64,000 nucleotides of DNA, from positions 5,890,001 through 5,954,000 of the forward strand of contig JAGPNK010000001.1 in the NCBI GenBank assembly GCA_020746835.1, written 5' to 3'. This DNA comes from Stachybotrys elegans (lineage: Eukaryota > Ascomycota > Sordariomycetes > Hypocreales > Stachybotryaceae). The position numbers were made by a program, and so were the translations under genes. The notes under the pieces were generated by a model. That model had not been told where the DNA came from, made no database searches, and saw only the letters and a program-made list of their open reading frames with translations. Each line of letters opens with the position of its first letter. The stretch's first letter is position 1. Of this stretch, positions 43,604 through 57,212 are shown one piece after another.

Positions 43604-46600
43604 ATGACTTCAGAGAAACAGGCCGAGCCGATTGCTATTGTAGGGACCGGATGTCGGTTCCCGGGCGGCGCCAGTTCCCCGTCCGCCCTCTGGGAGCTGC
43701 TGCGAGACCCTCGGGATGTCTTGCGGGAGATTCCTCGCTCTCGTTTTGATGTTCGCGGCTATCACCACGCAGACCCGCAGTTTCCCGGCCACGCCAATGT
43801 TCGACACTCATATCTCCTGGATGGTAATGTAGCACACTTTGATGCCCAGTTCTTCAATATCACCGCGGCCGAGGCCGTGGCAATGGACCCGCAACAGCGT
43901 CTTCTGCTGGAAACGGTATATGAAGCAATCGAAGCAGCTGGCCTCACCATTGAGGGACTACGCGGATCGGACACAGGCGTGTATGCGGGTCAAATGTTTG
44001 GAGACTATGAAGCACTTTTGCTCCGAGATCTTCAAAATATTCCCTTGTATCATGGCATCGGTACGATCTCGGCAGTGTAGCAAGAGTGTAGTCGACTGAC
44101 TGATTTAGGTACCGGCCGGAGTATCCTATCGAATAGAATCTCCTACTTTTTTGACTGGCATGGCCCATCCTTGACGGTCGATACAGCTTGCTCCTCCAGC
44201 TTGGTAGCACTACACCAAGCGGTGCAGGCCTTGCGATCTGGCGAGGTCCGTACCGCGGTGGCTGCAGGGGCCAATCTCCTGCTCGGCCCGGAGCCTTACA
44301 TCTACGAGAGTAAGCTCAAGATGCTTTCCCCAGATGGGCGATCGCGTATGTGGGACGCTGGCGCCAATGGCTATGCCCGAGGAGAGGGCGTTGCAGCCAT
44401 TGTGCTCAAGACACTAGCGGCGGCAATAGCCGATGGAGATCACATCGAATGTATTGTACGCGAAACGGGCGTTAACCAGGATGGCCGCAGCCGTGGCATC
44501 ACTATGCCACGAGCATCAGCCCAAGCGGCCCTCATCCGCGAGACATATGCTCGGGCAGGGCTCGACCCAACGAAGGCAGCTGATCGGTGCGAGTATTTCG
44601 AAGCCCACGGCACCGGCACACCGGCCGGTGACCCAGTCGAGGCCGAAGCCGTCCACACAGCCTTCTTCAGCCACGGCCGCGTTCCAGAGGGAGAGCAGAT
44701 GTACATCGGGTCCGTCAAGACCATTATCGGCCACACCGAGAGCACAGCGGGCTTGGCCGGCATCCTCAAGGTGGTTCAAGCCATGAAACATGGCTACGTC
44801 CCTCCGAACATGTTGCTAGAGCGACTCAACCCAGACGTGCAGCCGTTCTACCAACATGTAGAAATTCCACAAACCCTCATCCCCTGGCCCCCGCTCCCAG
44901 CTGGTCGATGGAACCGCCGCGCCAGCGTCAACAGCTTCGGGTTTGGCGGCACCAACGCCCACGTTATCCTCGAGAGCTACGATGCTGCGAACCTGGGCAC
45001 AACGCTGGAAATGCCCCTCTTTACCCCGTTTGTCTTCTCGGCCCAGTCCAAGGCCTCGCTACTCGCCAGCCTTGTAGCACACGCTGATTACCTGGATAAG
45101 CACCCTGAAACGCACCCTGCCGACCTGGCGTGGATGCTGCGGGCCCGCCGGTCCCGTCTCCCGCTGCGCGTCACGTTTCCGGCCTCGCCAGTGGCACAGC
45201 TCCGGGCCCGACTGCGAGAGTTGACGAGCAATTTTCAGTTGGAACCGCGGCCGGCGGCTATTAGAGGCCGTGGCAGTGACAAGACACGCCTTCTTGGTGT
45301 CTTTACAGGCCAGGGCGCGCAGTGGGCACGTATGGGTGCTGAGCTAGTTGAGAGGTCGGCTCAGGCAGCCGACGTGCTGGCGGACCTGGACGACGCCTTG
45401 AAACAGCTACCCGAGCCAGATCGGCCGTTGTGGACACTACGGGATGAGCTATTGGCAGAAGCAGCAAAAAGCCGCGTCGACCGCGCGGCCATTGCTCAGC
45501 CAATCTGCACGGCAGTACAGGTCATGCTTGTCGTTCTATTGCGGCATGCCGGCCTGCGTTTCGCCACCGTGGTGGGCCATTCCTCGGGCGAGATCGCAGC
45601 TGCTTTTGCTGCCGGCTGGATATCTGCACGCGATGCCATCCGCATCGCCTACTATCGTGGCTTCCATGCACACCACGCATCAGCGAGCGGGCCGAGCGGT
45701 GCGATGCTCGCGGTAGGCACGTCATTCGAGGATGCCTCAGCTGTATGCGGGGATGACGAGTTCCGCGGCAGGGTCTCGGTGGCAGCCCACAACTCTCCCT
45801 CGAGCGTCACGTTGTCGGGCGATGAGGACGCCATTGCCGAGCTTGCGGACCTGTACGAAGACGACAAGAAGTTTGTTCGCCGACTCAGGGTGGAGCATGC
45901 CTACCACTCTCACCACATGCGTCCTTGTGCGCAGCCGTATTTGGACTCTATGCACCAGTTTTCCATCGAGGCCCGGGGCGAGACAAATTGCATATGGGTC
46001 TCAAGTGTTGATCCCAACTGTCTTTTAGAAGAAAAGACCTCCAAATTGGAAGATGCGTCCTACTGGGTAGATAACTTACTGTCCCCGGTGCGGTTCACTG
46101 AGGCTGTCCAAATGGCCATGTCGCTGGGGCCATACGACGCAGCAGTCGAAGTCGGGCCTCATCCAGCGCTCAAGGGACCGGTACGCGAGACGCTGCAAAC
46201 TCTTCAAATCGACGAGATTCCATACACGGGGCTGCTGCAGCGCAACCAAGATGCCGTCGAAAGCATGTCGACAGCCCTCGGCTATCTATGGACTAACCTC
46301 GATGGTCTTTCCATCGATTTTGATGGCTACGAGCGCGCCATGGGCAGCAAAGCGGCGCCCTACCGCTTCGTGCCAGACCTGCCAGTCTATCAGTGGAACC
46401 ATGACCGTGAATACTGGCACGAGTCACATCTGTCGCGAAGCCTCCGGCAGAGAAGCCAGCCGGTGCATCCTCTACTAGGTGACCTCGCGCCGCAGAGTTC
46501 TTCGACCCAGCTCACGTGGAAGGCTATTCTGCGACCCAAAGATCTCCCGTGGGTGAATGACCATCGCATCCAGGGCCAGACTGTCTTTCCCGCCGCTGGT

Positions 46601-49600
46601 TACGCCGTGACCGCCCTCGAGGCTGCGAAGTTCTTGGTTCAGGAGCCGGTGCAGATAATTGAGATGGAAAACCTCGCCATCCACCAAGCACTCGTCTTCG
46701 ACGATGACCAAGAGACAGGCATTGAAGTCAGGTGCACCGTCAGTCGCATCGTACGGGATCACGAAAAAATTACAGCCCACTTCAACTATGAGGCATGCAT
46801 AGGAACATCCCAGCCGGCTTTCCAGCAGGTCGCCAGCTGCCATCTCTGCATCCATCTCGGCGAGCCGTCACCGAGCCTGCTTCCTGCCGCGACGCGCATC
46901 GAGCCTAACATGGTCGATGTGCCGACCGATACCGTCTACTCAACACTGGAGGAAACGGGATACGGATATACCGGCCCTTTCCGAGCCCTATCGGGTCTAA
47001 TGCGAAAACGAGGCATGGCATCAGGATTCGTCACTATGCCCGAGGACAACAGTATCCTGGTCCATCCTGCTTTATTGGATGCAGCCTTCCACTCCATCAT
47101 CCTGGCCTTTAGCTACCCGGGTGACGGAAGGCTTTGGTCGCTGCATTTGCCGGTACGAATCAACAGGATCCGCGTTAACCCCTCTGCTTGCCAGCATGCC
47201 GAACGAGTTGGCTTTGTAGCTTCGATTGTTGATGAAGCAGACGGGTCCGGATTCGACGGAGACGTAGAGGTACATGACTTGACAGGAGAGCATGCATCAA
47301 TACAAGTCGAGGGGCTGCATGTCGTCCCCTTGAGCCCAGCCACTGCAGCCGATGACCGCCAGCTCTTTTATACAATGCGCTGGGTCGAAGCCGAGCCCAA
47401 TGCCCATCTCCCCAGCATGTTTTCGGCAACCCGTGACGAATCAAAGCTTGCCCTTATCCTCGAGCGCGGCAGCTACTTTTACCTGCGCCAGTTGGATCAA
47501 CAGGTGCCTGCTGACCACCCTGGCCGGCTGGAAAAGGCCAACGCCGCCTACCTCAGCTTTGCAGCGCACACACACAAGCTGGCCCAGGAGGGCCGCCATC
47601 GCTACGCCAAACCTGAATGGGTCGATGATACCCTGGAAGACATCATAACCGCTGCGGCAGAGTTTGCTGATCGCCCAGAGGTCAAGGCAATGCACGTAGT
47701 CGGCCAGCAGATGGCACGATGCATTCGCGGGGAAACAACCATGCTCGAGCACTTGATGACGGGTCTTCTCGACGACTACTATGCGCGTGCGCTCAGTATG
47801 CCGCAGGCAACTAATGTGCTGGCGGAAACGGTGGCACAAATCACCAAGCGGCACCCCGGCGCGCGCATCATCGAGGTCGGTGCCGGCACAGGCGGTGCGA
47901 CACGGCAGATCCTCGCCCGGATTGGAAACAACTTTTCATCATATGACTTTACTGATGTATCAACCGGCTTCTTCGACGGTGCACAGGCCGAGTTTGATGC
48001 TCATGACCGCATGACGTACAAGGTGCTGGATCTAGACAAAGACATACAGCCCCAGGGATTTGAGGTGGGCACGTACGACGTCGTTGTGGCCTCGCTTGTG
48101 CTTCATGCCACCAAGAGCCTTGAAGATACCGCTCGTCGAGTCCGAACGCTCTTAAAGCCTGGTGGCTACCTTGTTGTCAACGAGGTCACCAACGTTGACC
48201 TTATCCGCCTCACGGCCCTGTTTGGTTGCCTTCCCGGCTGGTGGCAAGGAGTGGATGAGGGCCGCACATTAGGCGCACCCGTCACCGAGACCAAGTGGGA
48301 TGCCATCTTGCGCAGCGCTGGCTTTTCCGGCATCGAAACCATGTCCCCCACCAGCGAACCTCTGCCGCTGCCGACCTCCGTCATGGTCTCTCAAGCTGTT
48401 GACGACTGGGTCGAGTTTGTCCGTCAACCCCTCGCAGCGCCTCCTTACGTCAAGATTCCTCATCTGTGGATTGCCGGCGGAGTATCTCTTGATGTCTCGC
48501 GTCTCGCTCAAGGTGTCCACAAGTGCATTGGATCTTTCTGTGGTGCCGTCTCGCGCGTTGAGTCTCTGGAGGATCTCGGCCATATCAACTCTGACGCCGT
48601 TGTTCTTGTTCTCGCAGACCTTGACCGGGCAGTTTTTGAGAATATGACACCGGCCCGGTTTGCAAGCCTCAAGCGTCTGTTTGCGTCCGAAAAGACTCTG
48701 CTCTGGATCACTCGAGACCGCATGACCAACAACCCATTTGCCAACATAGTTGTTGGCTTTGCGCGTTCCGCCTTGTGGGAGGTTCCCGACCTGCGTTACC
48801 AATTTGTCGACTTCCAAACACAGAAGATAGACGCACGTGCGGTGACCGAGGCCGTATTGCGTTTCGTTGCTTTAGGCTCAATGCAGGAACGGAATGCCCT
48901 CTGGACAGCCGAGTCCGAGATTGTGGTCGGCCTGGACGGACGCCACCTCATCCCGCGCATGGAGCCAGTTATGGATGCAAATGATCGATATAACTCGGCT
49001 CGTAGAACCATAACACGAGCCTCAGATCAAGCTGTGGTTGCCATTGATCTAAATGGTCGCTACGCCTTGCATGAGTTGAGAGGAGCAGACAAAACCATGA
49101 AGGTGACCCACTCGACCTTGAAGGCTGTCAATACTCGTCTCGGCCCTACATTCTTGGTGCTTGGAAATACGAGTGATGGTACGCAATGTTTGGGTACAGC
49201 TGCGTCGACCGGCTCGTCGGTGCAGCCACCACAAGCTGTAGTCGCCGTTTCTATTGAACCCGGGTTGGAGGCATTATTCTTGAAGCTCGTCGCTGCCAAC
49301 CTCGTATTGCCACTTATCACAGAGAACCTCGAAAAGGGCCAAGTCCTGTTGCTTCATAACAGCCCCCTCTTCTTGGCGTCACTTGTGCAGCGTTCTGCCG
49401 ACCTGGTCGGAGCCAAGGTGTTTTACTCTACGACGTCACGAGAGGCCCAACAGCAAGGCTGGATTTACTTGGCTAAACATGCACGCCAGCGGCAGCTGAG
49501 GGCACTTCTGCCCACTGGTATCACGCGATGCGTTGACTTGACTCATGGAGAATCGTCGGCCGTGGCATCACTACCATACTTGATTCTTGATACTCTCTCA

Positions 49601-52600
49601 CTCTTCCCGCGCCAGGCTAAACAGATATCTGACTCGGAACTGCTGAGGGCAGCGGTAGATTGCGCTCTCGCTGACCTTGCGCATTGGAAGCATGACGCTA
49701 CAGCTTGCAGCCACATTAACCCTCATCACCTTGTTGGTGGTTTGGATCCGTTTTCCGTGGTAAAATGGGATGACTCTCTCTCTCTTTCCATAACCGTCCA
49801 GCCCGCACGGCCCAGACTCAGACCCGACGCCACGTACTGGCTTGTTGGGCTATCTAGCGACATGGGATTGTCCATCGCAGAATGGATGGTGGCAAACGGG
49901 GCCACCACATTGCTCATAACGAGCAGAAATCCAAAGATTGACAAGGCGTGGCTAGGTGCAATGGAGCGTCGGGGGGCAACGATCCGAGCGATGAGCAAGT
50001 AAGTTATCATCATCATACGAGAGGCGGTTGCTAACCCTAAGAAGCGACATCACAGACTACAACCAGCTCCGAGCATTGTACAAGGATGTGTCCCAATCCA
50101 TGCCTCCTATTGCTGGAGTGGCGCAAGGAGCCATGGTTCTCGACGATGTAGCCATGCGGGATATGACACTGCAACAGCTAACTAGAGTCTTGGGCCCCAA
50201 AGTCGACGGAAGTATCAACCTTGACCGCCTCTTCCACGACATGCCGCTTGACTTCTTCGTCTTCTTCTCCTCCTTGGCAAGCGTTGCAGGAAACCTGGGC
50301 CAAGCCAACTACACAGCTGCCAACATGTTCATGAGCGGCCTCGCAAGCCAGCGTCGTCGACGAGGTGTAGCTGCCTCGGTCATCGACCTCGGGCCGGTAC
50401 TAGGCACGGGCATAATCACCCGTGAGCTCGGCGAAGACATGATCAAGCCGCTGCTGAAACGAGGCTTCGAGGCCATATCCGAATCCGACGTGCACCAAGC
50501 CTTTGCCGAGGCCATCCTCGCTAGCCCACCAGACGCCGCCAGCGACTGGCATATTTCGACAGATTTTCGACCATCAGCCTACCATGAGAACCGACCTCTG
50601 TGGTATACCTATCCCCAGTTTGCATGCTTCACGTTGCGACAAGGTGGTCAAGAAACGACCAAGAAGCAAACTGGCACATCCACACGAGATCAATTGGCGC
50701 TCGCAGCAACCAAGGACGAAATCAAGACAATCATTTCAGGTATGTATATTTCAGTCATATGTTCCTAACCTCCATTGTCTATTCTGCGGGTAGCAAGGCT
50801 ACTCTTGTTCCTCTTCTCACTACTCATATTGATTCATGGTCCACAGATGCCTTTGTCCTTGAAATGAGGAAAATGGTCAACCTCAGCAGCGACTATGAGA
50901 TTACAACATCTACCCGCACCGATGAGCTCGGTTTGGACTCGCTCGTCGCGGTGCGCATCCGCTCGTGGTTCCTCAATAGCTTCCAGGTCAACATTCCCGC
51001 CCTCAGAATACTCAAAGGCGCGTCGCTTCTGGAGCTCGTGGAGCAGGCGCTCGATGACTTGCCAGTGGAATTGACGCCCGTCCTCATCCAGGGCTCAGCG
51101 TCAGAAAGCAACGAAACAACAGCGGCGCAAAGTATAGATAGCGTTTCTGATCCAGATACGCCATCTTCATCCGATGACCTGTCCTTACAGGAAGAGAAGG
51201 ACGACGCTGTGCACGAGGCTGATCTAGAAAGGCACGGGCCCTTGTCCAACACCCAGTCAGTATTCCTCTTTGTACATGAACTACTGAAAGACAAGACAAC
51301 GCTGAACAACACGGGAGCGATACATCTCAAAGGTAACATACGAATTGACGACCTTTCCCGGGCCACACGCTTGCTCGGAGACCGACATGAAGCCCTGCGT
51401 ACTTGCATCTGCACTTGTGATGGGAAAACTGTGCAAGGCATCCTGGAGAGCTCCTCGCTCACCCTGGAGCATAAGACAATATCCACACCTCAGCAACTGG
51501 ATGACGAGTACAATGCTTTAAGAAGCCACAAGTTTGACATAGCTCGTGGATTAACAAGTCGACTAATCCTATTGTCGTACTCCCCCAACGACCACTACCT
51601 TTTGATCGCGACACACCACATCATCTTTGACAGGGCCAGCACCAATGTGTTTCTTGGTGACCTGGAGCGTCTCTATCAAGGCCATCAGCTCGGACCCCCC
51701 TTGCAGTACCTCGACTACTCCAATGCCGAGCATCAGCGGCACAAACAAGGGCACTGGGAAGATGCCATCAGCTTTTGGCGTCGGCAGTTTGAAGTCATGC
51801 CCGACGCGCTGCCTCTACACCGTAGTCAGGCGACTCAACGCCAACCACTTGAGCGGTACGCATCTCACACGCTCGAGTTCAGCATCAACAATCAGCTGTC
51901 GGCCAAGATCCGCGAGGTGGCGAGACAACACCGCGCAACTTCTTTCCACTTTCATCTCGCGGCTTTCAAGGTACTTTTGCAGCGGTTCCTTGGAATACAT
52001 GACGTATGCATTGGTATTGCCGACAGCTGCCGTCGGGATCAGCACACGTTGACCGGCATCGGTCCCTTTCTCAACATGCTGCCCGTCCGGCTGCCGGCTT
52101 CCGGAGAGCGATTCGGCGACACTCTCGCCACAGCTCGTAGTCAGAGTCTCCTGGCCCTATCCCATGCTATGCCATTCGAGGTCATCCTGAACGAGCTCAA
52201 GGTGGCCCGCCATGCCACACACACACCTCTGGCGCAGGCATTTCTCAACTACGCCGAGACCAGCGCCGACATCAGAGAACTGTTGGACTGCCAGGCGGAG
52301 GCATGGCGAGAGGACCAAGCCGAATTGCCGTACGACATGGCTTTTACCATAGTTGGCAGCGCCACAGACACACGCATCATTCTCAATGTCCAGGCGTCAC
52401 TATATACACAGGAGGATGCCACCATGGTTGCTCACGGCTACCAAGACATCCTTGAGCAGTTTGTCGCGGCACCCAACGAACCGATTGGGGAGTGGAAATT
52501 TAGACCAGCAGTGCTGCAGAAAGCATTAGCAGCAGGCCGAGGTCCCCAGTTTGCCTCATCCTGGCCAGAAACTCTCATGCATAGATTCAATGACGTCTTC

Positions 52601-55414
52601 CCCGGGTTTTCACACAGGCCGGCTGTTACCGACGAGCATGGCAATCTGCTGACGTACGAGCAACTTTCCCAGAGGGTCAACATGGTTGCACTCGAATTGC
52701 TCCGGAAGGGTATCCAGCCTGGGTCCAGGGTTGCCGTTTTCCAACACCCGACAGTCGACTGGGCTGCTTCGGTTCTCGCTATCCTAAAGGTCGGCGCCGT
52801 GTACGTTGCTCTGGATGCTGGGACGCCGGCACCGCGGCTGGCGCTCATTGTGGCGGACAGCCAGCCTGCCGCGCTTCTTGTTCATGACAAGACGTTGGCA
52901 GAAGCACAGGGTCTGGAAATGGCTGAGAAAGTCATTGACGTGAGTAATCTCACTGCAAGTGATGCATCTATTCCTCTTTTGGCTCGGCCAGGTACACCAG
53001 CCATCATTCTATATACAAGCGGGTCAAGCGGGATACCGAAAGGCGTCGTTCTTGGACACGACAGTCTCAAGCATGAATTTGACCACTGCGGAGCCGTGTA
53101 TGGCCTAGGTGAGGACGATGTCGTGTTGCAGCAGAGCGCCTGGAGCTTCGACCTGTCCATCACACAGATCTTCCTGGCCCTTGGGTCTGGAGCACAGCTG
53201 CACATGGTGTCGCATTTTACGAGATCCGACGCAGCAGCCATGGCAGGGATTGTAGCTACCCGTGGAATCACCGTCACATACGCCACGCCTACTGAATACA
53301 AGAGCTGGCTGCGTCAAGAAAGTCCTCATCTGCGGGCATCGTCCTGGAAGCTGGCGCTGGTCGCGGGCGAGCCGGTAACAGAGGCCCTGCTACAGCTTTT
53401 CCGCAATATCAGCTGCCCTCATCTCCGTCTCTTCAACATATACGGCCCGACAGAAACGACATGTGGCTCAACAAAAATGGAAATTGCATACTCGACACCA
53501 GGATATTACCAGGGCACTATCCCTGTAGGCCAGGCCTCAGCCAACGAATGCTTCTACATTCTCGACACGAAGCAGAACCTCCAACCTCTTGGAAAGGCTG
53601 GCGAGATCGCCATTGGTGGTGTAGGAGTGGCTATGGGATATCTGAACCAGGAGCGCAACAAGTCTGCCTTTGTCCCGGATCCCTTTGCAAGCGACGAGTA
53701 TAAGAAGCATGGATGGACAACAATGTACCGGACAGGCGACTTGGGCCACCTTCTGCATGACGGTACCCTTGTCCTTAGGGGACGAATTAGCGATGACACT
53801 GAGGTCAAACTCAATGGTGTTCGCATCGATCTCATGGATGTTGAACAAACCGTGCTTCGAGCTGCTGATGGCATTCTGTCCGACGCTGTGGCAACCCTCC
53901 GCTCGGTGGATGAATTCAAATACATGTTGGTGCATGTTGTCTTTTCCTCCGCAACATTTTCCAATAGGACAAAATTCCTCGACGACCTGCTGCATTCACT
54001 TCCGCTGCCACGCACAGTAAGGCCGTCGGCAATCATACCCATCGATGCTTTACCACGAACCGTGTCAGGCAAAACTGACCGTCGAGCCATTGCTTCCCTG
54101 ATACCAAAAGGACTCACAGTGACAGAATCACCAGACCTATTCAAGAACGAGGCCGCTCTGTGTGCACTCTGGAAATCGGTCATCCCCGATGATATCACAG
54201 GCCTTCACAATATTGAGGCTGACTCGGACTTTTTCAGTGTTGGTGGAAATTCTCTGCTTCTGATTGAATTGCAGCGCCGGATCCAAGAGGAATTCAACGT
54301 TTCCGTGCCCTTAATCTCCCTCTTCCAGACAAGCACACTACGGGTAATGGCCCAGCTCCTTGGCTCTGAGGAAATACAAGGCAGCTCCGTGAACTGGACA
54401 ACGGAGACAGAATACAAGGAGATGGAGACGAAAGGCATATACGAAACAGGCCGGCCTCCAGCAAAGCTGCCACGGGTGGTGGTGCTCACGGGTGCCACGG
54501 GATTCGTTGGCCAGCATCTACTGAGTACCCTTGTCAAGCAGGAACACATCGAAAAGGTCATCTGCATCGCTGTACGAGACCTGAAAAAGAGGCAGCTGTT
54601 CATGGATGGCAAGGTGGTATGCTATGAGGGAGACCTCACACTACCGCGGCTGGGGCTATCAGAGGGAGCGGCGGCTGAAGTATTTGGGTCAGCCGACGCC
54701 GTGATACACAACGGTGCCGATGTTTCGCATCTCAAGACATATGCCTCGCTGCGCCGAGCGAACCTTGGGTCCACGCAGGAGCTTGCCCGATTATGCCGTC
54801 CGCGCAAGCTACCACTACACTACGTCTCCACCACTGGCGTGACCATGTACACAGGGTTCGACGAGTGGGATGAGGTATCGGTGCGAGACTGGCCACCCCC
54901 CACAGACGGCCAGTATGGCTACATCGCGTCCAAGTGGGCCAGCGAGGTCTACTTGGAGAACCTCCACGCCAGCTGCGGCCTGCCTGTATACATTCACCGC
55001 CTCTCCAGTGTTGTGAGGCCATCCGCGAGCGGCCATGACCCGATGGCCGATGACGTGCTCCAGAACATGCTGTCCTATTCAAAGCGACTGTGTGCTGTGC
55101 CATTGGTACCAGGTCTACGAGGCACGGCGGATCTAGTCCAGCCCTCTACTGTTGCGGCTAAGCTCACCGATGTGCTGAATGCAGGCAGGCGGCCAGCAAG
55201 CGTTGTCTACGTGCATGAATCTGGGGATGCAGAGATAGACCTGGGACAACTAAGGGAATACATCGCAGAAGCAGGAAAGGATATCCACGAAGTGCCACTG
55301 GAGGAGTGGGTAGCGCGTGCGGAAGCGATAGGTCTATCAACGGGTATGGCTACAGTGTTCAGAGCCTTGAAGAGTGGGATGGTTTTCCCAAAGATATTGA
55401 AGTCTAAGTTTTAG
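43604..55414 (+). CDS. Hybrid PKS-NRPS megasynthase with reductive release domain
   Basis: Exons 43604-44060, 44109-49998, 50042-50739 and 50847-55414 (the third exon could start 3 bases later); introns of 48, 43 and 107 bp; about 3870 residues. Domains in order: KS (DTACSSS, Cys180; HGTGTPAGDP; GHTESTAG), AT (GHSSGEIAAA, Ser644; YHSHHM), DH (DHRIQGQTVFP, His971; LLDAAFHS), C-methyltransferase (IIEVGAGTGGATRQ, about 1405-1420), then an ER-like region without a nucleotide motif. KR follows (YWLVGLSSDMG about 2061; GQANYTAAN with Tyr2206), then ACP (ELGLDSLVAV, Ser2380), C (HHIIFDR, His2605-His2606), A (LYTSGSSGIPKGV about 3070; A4 motif FDLS), T (GGNSLLL, Ser3484) and R (VLTGATGFVGQHL about 3560; YGYIASKW, Tyr3707/Lys3711). 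The intact Tyr-xxx-Lys pair favours NADPH-dependent release as an aldehyde over Dieckmann cyclisation. It makes a methylated reduced polyketide amide of one amino acid, using the trans-ER at 36298. The amino acid cannot be named from sequence by eye. Confidence 0.93.
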
Positions 55415-56587
55415 CACAGTCCAATCAAAACATGAAAAACTATAAATCGTAACCATGAAATGGAGCTCAGCACATACATTAACTCTGCAGCAGTTAATGC
55501 TTTACTATAAGGGAGTAGATGATTGAGATTGTGTTCCACGTCATCTTCAGGCTGCGCAGCATTAGCGAACTGAAACAAACATCATCCAGCAGTGTAAGAT
55601 CAGCGTCTATCTACAGGATAAAATCATGGGTGTATTGTGGGAGATTGCATTTATAAATCTCGGAACTAAATACCATAAAGTTTATTGGGAATCACCTGGT
55701 AATGGTCAGGGAGACAACTGGCTACCAATAGATTAGACATCATCTCTAGATACATTGTAGTTTGCCACGTGTTCATCGTCTTACTTTTGTAAACACTTAC
55801 ACCAACGAGCTTAACGCAACAATAGACCTGTCTACTTTGACTTGTGCCATAAAAATGGTAATATGAAGGCGACAGAAGATTCTCCCTACATTATGACGTG
55901 CCCTCGGTCATGGGAATTCTAAGACATCCGCAATCAAGGGTCTTGTGATTGAGTACTTCGTATCGCTCACTCCCACAACCCGAACGGTGTGCTTGTACAT
56001 TCCCATAATTGGGACCAGTTCCACGGCAATTAGATGCCGGTATCCACTACGGCTGACCCGTATCATCGTCCGCTTATTGGATCAGCACCATGACAATTAG
56101 CCAGGCCTGATTATTGTTCCTTGGAGGAAGGAAGGCGATATTATATATTGACAATAAAGACATACATACAGCAGGACCTTGTAGTCGTGTAATAATACTC
56201 CCCTCTTTGAAAGCTTTCCCCTGATACCACGATTATTAACCAGGTAGATATTTGCAAAAATGCAAGGTTTGACGAATGATTTCTTGATCTATTCCCCGCA
56301 CGGCACGTCCAGCCCGATCAGGCCGCAATACCCATACGTTCGTCATCGACTGAGCGCCCCTAATGCTCCATATTACATCGGCCCTGTCTTATGTCCTATC
56401 TGGGCAACGATCGCCATCCGCTAAGATCAGCTGCAACCTCCAATACGAGATCAGGTGATGATGATATCGAATGCTGTTTTGCATTTGCATATAAGAACCG
56501 CAATGTCTTTGTCCATTTTCTATATTGTGTCTTAGATTAAGCCATTCTGCACTGTAATCATTAATCATATAATTGGAAAACTTCATC
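55415..56587. other. Intergenic, no gene seen
   Basis: 1.17 kb past the PKS-NRPS, AT-rich, with only short frames. Marks the right edge of the cluster, as the next genes are not biosynthetic. Confidence 0.5.
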
Positions 56588-57212
56588 ATGAAATTCTTTG
56601 CCACTTTCATCACTCTTGCTGGCATTACTGCCGCTCAAGATGTACAATCACCGCCATTTAGCTTGGTTATATTCTCCAAGGACAAGACTCTCAACGGTCA
56701 GAACTTTACCGCGTGCCACACCGGAGCTGCCATCGAGTCGCTTTGTCTCGGATACAGTGGCTCAGAATTCTACCTCAACACCACTGAGGGCGGCCAATCC
56801 GCTTTGCCAAGCTACACTCAATCCGGACCTTTGATCTGGAATCTGCCAATTGGTGAGTCGAAACAGAGAAAAATAAATAAGCAACTAACCGATCAAAGGC
56901 GACGATCATGTATCTTCGGCAATGCAATTCTACATCGAGCCTTCGACAAATGTGGCCAACCTTCTCTTTGAGCCTGGCTACACATCCCAGTACGTCGCTT
57001 TTAAAAAGACCACAGGAGAGATGGCCATCATTTCCTACCTGGACGACACTGTTACGCCCCCTGTTGATGGTAAGGCCAAACCCTTGACCCGTTGGGTTGT
57101 TTGTACCACCAATTATCTTGGATATACATACAGGACGTTGAACTGGGTCCTGGGCAGTAAGCCTCAGAATCCGAGCTGCGTTCATGTGGGAGTCAAGAGG
57201 GTGCCTGTTTAA
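56588..57212 (+). CDS. Small secreted DUF7907-type protein
   Basis: Exons 56588-56852 and 56899-57212 with a 46-bp intron (GTGAGT donor, CTAAC branch) encode 192 residues. An in-frame ATG five codons upstream (56573) exists, but MKFFATFITLAGITAAQ is a clean signal peptide, so 56588 is preferred. The mature part matches the pattern of a common fungal secreted family: FSLVIFSKDKTLNGQNFTACHTGAAIE (in pieces), SLCLGYSGSEFYLN, EPSTNVANLLFEPG, WVVCTTNYLGYTYRTLNWVL and PQNPSCVHVGVKRV. Four cysteines and NFT/NTT glycosylation sites. The function of the family is unknown; an extracellular or wall-associated role is inferred. Confidence 0.82.

Noticed and set aside
48269..48817. 182-codon minus-strand frame
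   Set aside because: Lies within the PKS-NRPS between methyltransferase and KR, so it is a shadow.
32061..55414. Calling the cluster a cytochalasan or ACE1 cluster
   Set aside because: The synthase layout and trans-ER fit, but the hydrolase, Diels-Alderase and other cluster partners are not in the window.
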